Of a DNA stretch of 64,000 nt, positions 58,116 through 64,000 are shown piece after piece. The notes beneath the pieces were generated by a model, which was given only the letters and a program-made list of their open reading frames with translations, had not been told where the DNA came from and did not search any database. The DNA lies in the NCBI RefSeq assembly GCF_003609575.1, contig NZ_MBTA01000005.1:100918-164917 (forward strand). Reading direction: 5' to 3'. The position numbers were made by a program, and so were the translations under genes. Within the stretch, counting starts at the first letter, position 1. The number at the start of each line of letters is the position of its first letter. The DNA is from Pelobium manganitolerans (GTDB lineage Bacteria; Bacteroidota; Bacteroidia; Sphingobacteriales; Sphingobacteriaceae).

Positions 58116-58141
58116 AAGCAGGATTATGTCCTGCTTTTTTT
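58116..58141 (+). terminator. terminator after the integrase
   Basis: AAGCAGGA (58116-58123) pairs with TCCTGCTT (58129-58136) around a 5-nt loop, T's continuing to 58141. It lies 21 bp past the integrase stop. Confidence 0.85.
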
Positions 58142-58759
58142 ATGCCCATACTTAATCCTCAAAAGCACATTTATTCCTCCAGCACCCATCCCATGCAATA
58201 AAAGAGCTTTGGCAGGATGACTTAATAAACCATACTGAAAAACTATCCAATCTTATCCCTCAACAAATATTTTCAGTACCGTTTACGTGGCCTCCAAAGC
58301 CACAATACTTTGAGATACTAAAATAAATTCTGCTAAATGTAATTGCAGGTTTTGTAATCATAAGGCCATTTCCTCAATGCCTTTTTCAAGTGCTTCCACA
58401 TGATTTTTTATTCAAGAACCGATATGCTTTTTTGTTCCATTTCAAGAGCAAAGGTATTTCCGTGTTCTTAACGCAGAAACAAGGTCGTGCCTTCCTGGTT
58501 TGCAAAAAAAATCTCCACCCATTCGGGTCGTATTTTTTTGACAAAACCTTGTTCCTGCTAAACACTAACCTTTTTATGCTCGTGAAACGAAACAAAGCAT
58601 ACTCCGGCTCTTTAGACGAATAAAAAAAATGTCAGAAATGAAAAAATACAGCATTGGAAATGGCAAAAGAGTGAAACGAAACTTCAGCACCTCCTCTCAT
58701 TGCCGAATAAATCAAGGGAAAAATCAGAACAAAATTAATAACGCAAAAAAGTAGAAATC
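58142..58759. other. integrase-SSB spacer, no confirmed gene
   Basis: This 618-bp stretch has a 56-codon open frame without a start (58156-58326, reading ...KELWQDDLINHTEKL... to FEILK), which could be a gene remnant. From about 58390 to 58620 both strands are open in overlapping frames of about 70-77 codons, with neither showing clear coding features. A short stem ACCC/GGGT with an adjoining T-run lies at 58517-58537. Confidence 0.4.
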
Positions 58760-59137
58760 ATGAACATTACAGGAAGACTGACAAGAGATGCGGAAGTACG
58801 CACAACGTCACAGGACAAACAAGTAGTAAATTTTTCAGTAGCGACCAACGACAGCTACCGTAACAAACAAGGTGAGCGTGTAGAGCAAACAACCTATTTT
58901 GATTGCTCCTATTGGATAACCCCAAATGTAGCCAAGCTACTTACAAAAGGCACTTTGGTAGAACTATCGGGAAGAGTAAGTACAAGAGCGTGGACAGGCA
59001 ATGACGGAGAGCCAAGAGCAGGACTGAATTTCCATACCTCACAAATCAAACTGCACGGCGGTGGCAAAAAAACGGAAACGGTACAAGCCACCACAGGCAC
59101 AAACAATAATAAGACAGAAGACGACCTACCATTTTAA
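58760..59137 (+). CDS. ssb: single-stranded DNA-binding protein (element-borne)
   Basis: A 125-residue OB-fold SSB. The N-terminal MNITGRLTRDAEVRTTSQDKQVVNFSVATND and the FDCSYW strand are typical. The C-terminal acidic tip EDDLPF is intact, so protein-partner binding should work. The protein is shorter than chromosomal SSBs (~150-180). It lies 44 bp before the DUF932 gene and likely serves element transfer or replication. Confidence 0.9.
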   Translation: MNITGRLTRDAEVRTTSQDKQVVNFSVATNDSYRNKQGERVEQTTYFDCSYWITPNVAKLLTKGTLVELSGRVSTRAWTGNDGEPRAGLNFHTSQIKLHGGGKKTETVQATTGTNNNKTEDDLPF

Positions 59138-59181
59138 CAACGAGTATTCAATCATTTTTTAACATCAAAATTTTAAGCATT

Positions 59182-60255
59182 ATGGCACATAATATCAATT
59201 TCAACGAGAGAACAGGACGTTATTCATTTTTTAGCGTTCAGCAAAAAGCGTGGCACGGTTTGGGGCAAATCGTAGAACAGTACCCGACAAGCGAAGAAGC
59301 TATCAAGCACGCAGGGTTAGATTACGAAGTCGTAAAATCCCCACTATTTACAAAAGGTTCGGGCATTATCGAAACGGCTAACGGTATTGAGATAGGCAGT
59401 AGTGAATTGGAAGTACCTAACTATTTTGCTAACATACGCACCGATAACAATGCAGTATTGGGAGTAGTCGGAAAGGATTACCACATAGTACAAAATCGTG
59501 AAGCCTTTAATTTCTTTGATGCAATTGTAGGTGGTGGCGAGGGTATTCTCTATGAAACCGCAGGAGCATTAGGAAACGGAGAACGTATTTTCATCACAGC
59601 CAAATTGCCTGACTACATCCGTGTCGGTAATGGCGATGATGTTACGGAAAAGTACATCTTCCTAACCACTTCGCACGATGGTAGCGGAAGTATCACAGCC
59701 GCATTTACTCCTATCCGTATAGTTTGCCAAAACACCTTAAACGCTTCGTTACGCAGTATGACCAATGTGGTTCGTATCAAACATACTTCGGGAGCAAAAC
59801 AACGTATAGAAAATGCCCACAAGATTATGGGACTTGCCAACACATTGAGCAACCAATTAGAGGGAATTTTCAATGAGTGGGCAAAAGTGAAGGTAACAGA
59901 CCAAGAGGTTAAAAAGCTAATCCAATTGGCACTTTGCCCGAATAAGGAAACCTTTGATTTGCTAAAAAAGGGTGCTATGGATGAAATTTCCACCGTGTTC
60001 AAAAATACCGTTGAGGACGCATTTGCATACGCAATGATAAGCGATACACAGCAAATGGACACAACAAAAGGCACTTTGTTCGGAGCGTATAACGCTGTTA
60101 CAGGCTACTATCAGAACGTGAGAAATTACAAGAATGACGAAGCCAAATTACAAAGCATTGTATTGGGTGGTACTGCTCAACTCAAATCACAGAAAGCATT
60201 TGACTTGTGTAATGGTTTTGCTTTAGATGGTGCAGAAATCCTAAACCTTAATTAA
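59182..60255 (+). CDS. DUF932 (phage/plasmid-like) protein
   Basis: The 357 residues match DUF932: N-terminal AWHGLGQIVEQYPTSEEAIKHAGLDYEVVKSPLF, a central FITAKLPDYIRVGNGDDV ... FLTTSHDGSGSITAAFTPIRIVCQNTLNASL and the C-terminal GAYNAVTGYYQNV. The family is common on plasmids, phages and ICEs; its biochemical role is not established. It precedes the PRTRC genes on the same strand. Confidence 0.88.
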   Translation: MAHNINFNERTGRYSFFSVQQKAWHGLGQIVEQYPTSEEAIKHAGLDYEVVKSPLFTKGSGIIETANGIEIGSSELEVPNYFANIRTDNNAVLGVVGKDYHIVQNREAFNFFDAIVGGGEGILYETAGALGNGERIFITAKLPDYIRVGNGDDVTEKYIFLTTSHDGSGSITAAFTPIRIVCQNTLNASLRSMTNVVRIKHTSGAKQRIENAHKIMGLANTLSNQLEGIFNEWAKVKVTDQEVKKLIQLALCPNKETFDLLKKGAMDEISTVFKNTVEDAFAYAMISDTQQMDTTKGTLFGAYNAVTGYYQNVRNYKNDEAKLQSIVLGGTAQLKSQKAFDLCNGFALDGAEILNLN

Positions 60256-60307
60256 ATAACAACAGGCTACCGCCTTAATCGGTGGTAGCCTACAAAATTT
60301 CATAACA

Positions 60308-60907
60308 ATGAATACAAATTTTTTCAACCAGATACAGCAGTTGGACTTTACAGGAGTATTACAACTGAACATTTCAAAAGGAATAGAAAGCAACCTAATC
60401 GTAACAGTATTGCTTAACAACGAACAATGCGGAGATAGTGCCAAAAACGGTATTCCCCCATTGACATTTAACGCCACGCCCCAAGAGTTTGACGAGGGAT
60501 TTTTTGAACAGATTACCAAACCTATACAAAAAATATCAGGCTTAATGGTGGATATGGAAAAATTCTTAAAGCAATTGGAAGAAGTTAAAAAACAATCGGC
60601 AATCGAGAAAGAAAAAGCCGAAAAGGAGAAAAAGGAAAAAGAAGCCAAAGACAAGAAATTTAAAGATGCTATAGTAAAGGCTGACGAGTTGGAGAAAGAG
60701 GGTAAGTTCCGTGAAGCGTGGATGAAAGTACCCGATATAACGGAGTTTCCCGAAAAAGCGGACGAGATACGCAAACGCAAAACATCATTATCCGACAAGT
60801 TTGCCACACCGAGCCTTTTCGGAACAATGGAAGAAGCACCACATGAATCGCCAGAGGAAGCAGTTACTGCCGATTATCCTATTGATGAAGCGGACGAAGA
60901 AGAATAA
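60308..60907 (+). CDS. PRTRC system protein E
   Basis: The 199 residues start MNTNFFNQIQQLDFTGVLQLNISKG and contain NGIPPLTFNATPQEFDEGFFEQI, matching PRTRC_E. Residues ~95-135 are a highly charged Lys/Glu coiled coil, and the end is acidic (DEADEEE). PRTRC (ParB-related, ThiF-related cassette) is a mobile-element gene set of unproven function. It starts the cassette proper. Confidence 0.87.
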   Translation: MNTNFFNQIQQLDFTGVLQLNISKGIESNLIVTVLLNNEQCGDSAKNGIPPLTFNATPQEFDEGFFEQITKPIQKISGLMVDMEKFLKQLEEVKKQSAIEKEKAEKEKKEKEAKDKKFKDAIVKADELEKEGKFREAWMKVPDITEFPEKADEIRKRKTSLSDKFATPSLFGTMEEAPHESPEEAVTADYPIDEADEEE

Positions 60908-60934
60908 AAGTGTTAACCCCAAAATCAGAAAGTT

Positions 60935-61153
60935 ATGTTATTAGCAACGCAATTAGAGCGAGTTTTCATACTCAAAGATAAAGGACAGGACATCAGACTG
61001 ACCGACCCCGAACCACGTTGGAGCGTGGAAGCCGTAATGAATTTTTACGCCAATATGTACCCGATTTTGACAACCGCAAAAGTATCAGCACCACAAATAA
61101 AAGATGATGCAGTCGAGTACAAATTTGAGAGCGTAATGGGTACGAAAGGTTAA
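60935..61153 (+). CDS. PRTRC system protein C, ubiquitin-like with terminal Gly
   Basis: The 72 residues MLLATQLERVFILKDKG ... YKFESVMGTKG match PRTRC_C, a family related to prokaryotic ubiquitin-like proteins. LTDPEPRWSVEAVMNFYANMYPILTTAKV reads as the helix region of a beta-grasp fold. The sequence ends in a single Gly (MGTKG), as needed for C-terminal activation by an E1-like enzyme. No protease-cleaved extension is seen. Conjugation itself is inference. Confidence 0.85.
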   Translation: MLLATQLERVFILKDKGQDIRLTDPEPRWSVEAVMNFYANMYPILTTAKVSAPQIKDDAVEYKFESVMGTKG

Positions 61154-61170
61154 ACCAAAATTTTAAAACG

Positions 61171-62094
61171 ATGAATTATGCAACGCAACATCATATCGGG
61201 AACTATCAGCATACCCGAACAGAAACGACAACGGCAATTGCACCGACAGTTGGGCGAGTTTGCCAATTGGATGCAAAGACCAAAGGATGCAAACCAAGTG
61301 CAGAAAGACAAGCAGAAGTCCGTACCGATAGCAATGCTACCAATGGTATTTTAAAGTGTACGTTTCTGCCAAAACTGAAAACAGCAAAATCCGTACAGGC
61401 TTGTCAGAAAACGGAGAGGGATTTTCACAAGTCCCTTTCCAAACTTGCCGAGCATCACAGCATTGAGCCAATGCAGACCCAAGATTTTGAGTTTCCATAC
61501 AATATAGTATTGTCTATGTGGGATATGGAAACCAAAGTAAAACGTACCAATATCAATTGGGAAGGTTTTAAATTGATACAGGATAGCAAGAAAACCTACT
61601 TTACAAGTGAGGAACGGTACAACACAGGTACAACCTTGTATTACATTCCAGTTGTGCCACTCTTTCAAATACTCAAAGACCAGAAGCGTAAAAAGACCGC
61701 ACAGCTTTTACTATCAGTATGCAGTTATCTGTACCACATTGCCCAAATTCCCTATTACAGACAAGAAGAAAGTTATTTGTATTGGCTTTACGAAATGATG
61801 AACGATTGGGTTGAACAGGACGAGGAAACGGCAGAAACCGAAACCAACAAACGTGAGTTGAGAAATGCCGAATACATTGGCGATAAGGTGGAACAGAAGT
61901 TATTCAACCTCATCAATCTAAAGGTATTTGAAAAGCGTTTGAACCGATTTAAAAGTGTTGATACGTTCGATAGCGAATGTTGGAAAATTGCTCGCAATGC
62001 GTTTGCCCTTTATACTGAATATCCAAGCGAAAATATTTTCAGAAACGCAACATTGCCCGAAAAAGACCTTATGATAATGACGAGAATGAAATAA
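61171..62094 (+). CDS. PRTRC cassette protein, F-position, function unknown
   Basis: A 307-residue protein between PRTRC C and B, the place of PRTRC protein F in other cassettes; I cannot confirm the family. The first ~75 residues are low in hydrophobics and Thr/Lys-rich. A middle part with FEFPYNIVLSMWDMETKVKR and YIPVVPLFQILKDQKRKKTAQLLLSVCSYLYHIAQIPYYRQEESYLYWLYEM is helical and aromatic-rich. No catalytic motif is visible. It stops 5 bp before the next gene. Confidence 0.6.
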   Translation: MNYATQHHIGNYQHTRTETTTAIAPTVGRVCQLDAKTKGCKPSAERQAEVRTDSNATNGILKCTFLPKLKTAKSVQACQKTERDFHKSLSKLAEHHSIEPMQTQDFEFPYNIVLSMWDMETKVKRTNINWEGFKLIQDSKKTYFTSEERYNTGTTLYYIPVVPLFQILKDQKRKKTAQLLLSVCSYLYHIAQIPYYRQEESYLYWLYEMMNDWVEQDEETAETETNKRELRNAEYIGDKVEQKLFNLINLKVFEKRLNRFKSVDTFDSECWKIARNAFALYTEYPSENIFRNATLPEKDLMIMTRMK

Positions 62095-62099
62095 TCGGA

Positions 62100-62333
62100 A
62101 TGGAAAAGTACATTTCATTTATTGCAGATACTAAAGGCTGGTTATACGAAAGCCTTTCAGATACAATCAACAATGAATTTAACGAGTACGGAGCAATGGA
62201 AGAGCCAACTATTTCCAAGCAATTTGACGGAAGCGAAATACCAACAGCCAACCTCGATTTTGAGAACCGTTTGTTTGATTTATTAAATGATTTGAGTGGA
62301 TTATTATACGAATACAAAACGATAGAAAAATGA
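62100..62333 (+). CDS. small acidic protein in the PRTRC cassette, unknown
   Basis: A 77-residue, acidic protein (MEKYISFIADTKGWLYESLSDTINNEF ... LYEYKTIEK) with no recognised family. It overlaps the PRTRC_B start by 4 bp (ATGA), which argues that it is real and translated with the cassette. Confidence 0.65.
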   Translation: MEKYISFIADTKGWLYESLSDTINNEFNEYGAMEEPTISKQFDGSEIPTANLDFENRLFDLLNDLSGLLYEYKTIEK

Positions 62334-63049
62334 ACACAACAACAGATATAACAGACCATTTCGGAACATTGTACCACCCAAAATCTGCTTTGGTTTTCTA
62401 CGAAGCCAAAGGAACAGATACCGATATGTACGTGGAGCATTTTGATATGGATAGCAATGGAACGCCTATAAATGCCCACCCACTGACAGTAAAAGAAGCT
62501 AACATTTTGGCAAAGGCTTTACAGACGGATGAAGAAAAAAACACAGCCTTTTTAAAGCCAAAGGGAATTTTGCCTACCAACATTCTGCATATTAATCCGA
62601 GCGAAAAAGGTACGGTGCTATGGTACACCAAAACACAGCAAAGGCAGATATATTTTGTGGATAGTTTGGGCATACCCAACGGAAAGGCACAAGTACCGCC
62701 AATGCTTTGGTTAGCGAGCAAAAGCAGTCTTACGGTATTTGCTTTGGCAAGCGACAGAAGACCTACCGAGAAAACGCCATTGCATTACGTCCCATTTTTC
62801 AATATCTACGAAAAAGGCAACGTATGTATGGGTACTGTTAGTATTGACATTAAAAATTCGGCTTCGGTTGAGGAATTTATACAGGCTTGGGAACATTATT
62901 TTTTCAATTCCTATTTCAGCCATTCATTATGCGAAAACTTGACGAAAAAAAACATTGTAAACCTTTGGAAAGACCTTATCAACACAGACAAACCCTTTCC
63001 TAAAGAAGTATTAAAAAAGAATAACAAAACCCTTAAAAATCTATTGTGA
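62330..63049 (+). CDS. PRTRC system protein B, E2-like
   Basis: The 239 residues match PRTRC_B, a family placed in the prokaryotic E2/UBC-like group (Prok-E2_D). The region VPFFNIYEKGNVCMGTVSI resembles the E2 HPN...G-x-x-C-L-x-I motif, with Cys166 as the candidate active-site residue. N-terminal part (LYHPKSALVFYEAKG) and LPTNILHINP strands fit a UBC-like fold. The stop overlaps the ThiF start (TGATG). Enzyme activity is inference. Confidence 0.85.
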   Translation: MNTTTDITDHFGTLYHPKSALVFYEAKGTDTDMYVEHFDMDSNGTPINAHPLTVKEANILAKALQTDEEKNTAFLKPKGILPTNILHINPSEKGTVLWYTKTQQRQIYFVDSLGIPNGKAQVPPMLWLASKSSLTVFALASDRRPTEKTPLHYVPFFNIYEKGNVCMGTVSIDIKNSASVEEFIQAWEHYFFNSYFSHSLCENLTKKNIVNLWKDLINTDKPFPKEVLKKNNKTLKNLL

Positions 63050-63855
63050 TGAATACAGCAAAAACAGCAATCCATTTTACGGACAATTATCTGCTCAATC
63101 CGACAAACCCGATTTCGGTAAACCTTATCGGAGCAGGTGGCACAGGCTCAAAAGTATTGACCGCTTTAATGGAAATAAACGAAAGTTTGATAGCATTAGG
63201 ACACGCAGGGTTGCAAGTCCGCCTTTGGGATGATGATGTTATCACGAGTGCTAATTTAGGCAGACAGCGTTTTGCAGAAAGTGAAACAGGATTATACAAA
63301 TCCGTTGCCTTGATCAATCGTTGCAACCGTTGGGCGGGTACAAATTGGAAAGCCGAAACGATAAAATTTGAAAAGGACAAGTTTGGGAGAATGCCCGAAA
63401 AAGCAAGGGCAATCATTACCATTACTTGTGTGGATAATGTACAGGCGAGGTTTGGCGTTGCTGAAATTCTGAAAGAACTAAGTTACCGCAGACACTATCA
63501 AGATGAGCCGAAATATTGGTTAGACTTTGGCAACAGCCAGCATACAGGACAAGTGCTACTATCTACTATCGGAGAGATAAAGCAACCCAATTCCGAGAAA
63601 TACCAAACGGTGGCAAGCCTGCCATTTGTTACCGATGAATTTGGCGAATTGCTGAAGCAATCCGAACAAGAAGACAACACGCCAAGTTGCTCCCTTGCCG
63701 AAGCATTGGAATACCAGGACTTGTTTATCAATTCCTCATTGACACAAATGGGTTGTTCCTTATTGTGGAACTTATTCCGCAGAGGAATGACCGAATACAA
63801 GGGATTTTTTCATAATCTGAAAGATTTCCGTACCCACCCGATAAAAGTCGCCTGA
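63049..63855 (+). CDS. PRTRC system ThiF/E1-like protein
   Basis: The 268 residues have the nucleotide-binding GAGGTGSKV (28-36), LWDDDVITSANLGRQRF (Asp and Arg ligands) and TITCVDN (Cys127). A second Cys, Cys214 in NTPSCSLAEAL, is the likeliest thiol-linking residue because it lies in a conserved-looking loop after the adenylation core. ThiF/MoeB/E1 enzymes adenylate the C-terminal Gly of a ubiquitin-like protein. The start 63049 (ATG) overlaps the PRTRC_B stop; a GTG at 63046 is less likely. Confidence 0.88.
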   Translation: MNTAKTAIHFTDNYLLNPTNPISVNLIGAGGTGSKVLTALMEINESLIALGHAGLQVRLWDDDVITSANLGRQRFAESETGLYKSVALINRCNRWAGTNWKAETIKFEKDKFGRMPEKARAIITITCVDNVQARFGVAEILKELSYRRHYQDEPKYWLDFGNSQHTGQVLLSTIGEIKQPNSEKYQTVASLPFVTDEFGELLKQSEQEDNTPSCSLAEALEYQDLFINSSLTQMGCSLLWNLFRRGMTEYKGFFHNLKDFRTHPIKVA

Positions 63856-64000
63856 CCCGAAAAATCGGGCGGGCAAAAATGCAATTCCTCACTTTGGTCG
63901 GAAACGCATTTTTGCATTTAGAATAGGTGCAACCCCCTTGTCAAAATGCACCACTACACAATTCCCTTTCCTTACATTTTACCAAACAGGTTGCGAGTTT
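63856..64000. repeat. hairpins after the PRTRC cassette, right edge
   Basis: CCCGA (63856-63860) / TCGGG (63865-63869) and GCAAAAATGC (63873-63882) / GCATTTTTGC (63906-63915) form two inverted repeats after the ThiF stop. The first may act as terminator for the cassette. No gene is visible up to the edge. Confidence 0.6.

Noticed and set aside
58386..58623. Overlapping 69- and 77-codon open frames on opposite strands
   Set aside because: Neither has a recognisable family, ribosome-binding context or clear codon bias; listed only as part of the spacer.

Overview
The window looks like a chromosome segment of a Bacteroidota bacterium, most likely a Sphingobacteriaceae member of the Pedobacter type. 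The support is a PorZ-like protein with a type IX secretion C-terminal domain, a TPR sensor kinase, Bacteroidota-type promoters (-7 TAnnTTTG, best at 23696-23726), zinc-free L36, S14 and S4, mostly Shine-Dalgarno-less starts and a CTnDOT-type integrase. The genus is an inference from protein character, since no 16S gene is present.

Layout. 1-5.6 kb: 5'-part of ileS (minus), a 67-residue membrane protein, porZ-like gene and recO. 5.6-6.1 kb: two tandem ~245-bp copies of a palindrome-rich repeat that runs into the 3' end of an acyltransferase gene. 6.1-13.7 kb: acyltransferase, MsbA-like ABC exporter, trhO, an esterase, an NlpE/META lipoprotein, an unknown lipoprotein and a cupin. 14.05-21.8 kb: nuoHIJKLMN, the membrane arm of complex I plus NuoI, without nuoA-G. 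21.9-22.5 kb: mntA with a frameshifted hepT. 22.5-23.7 kb: a gene-free stretch of short tandem repeats. 23.7-38.5 kb: the S10/spc/alpha ribosomal clusters from rplC to rplQ, with secY, map, infA and rpoA, closed by a strong terminator. 38.6-54.5 kb: TPR histidine kinase, gcvP, a truncated PIN gene, pdxJ, GH3, lptB, recJ, an MBL hydrolase, a response regulator, YceI, a substrate-binding-protein/PAS/histidine-kinase fusion and a PfkB kinase. 54.5-56.5 kb: tRNA-Asn, tRNA-Val and gdhA.

From about 56.6 kb to the right edge lies an integrative element: tyrosine integrase, SSB, DUF932 protein and a PRTRC cassette (E, C, an F-position protein, an unknown 77-residue protein, B and ThiF). The cassette has the parts of a minimal ubiquitin-like conjugation pathway: a 72-residue protein ending in Gly, an E2-like protein with a Cys in a G-x-V-C context, and a ThiF/E1-like protein with a GxGGxGS loop. 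It is the best candidate for a poorly described system here. The element continues beyond the right edge, so its other end and any conjugation genes are not visible.

Working relations. Ribosome, translocon and transcription genes form one long plus-strand transcription unit with a possible internal attenuator/promoter at 30166-30209. The nuo genes overlap closely, as expected for co-translation. recJ-lptB and GH3-pdxJ are minus-strand pairs. Hairpins with T-runs mark most convergent or terminal boundaries. Two toxin-antitoxin loci (mntA/hepT and PIN) appear decayed.
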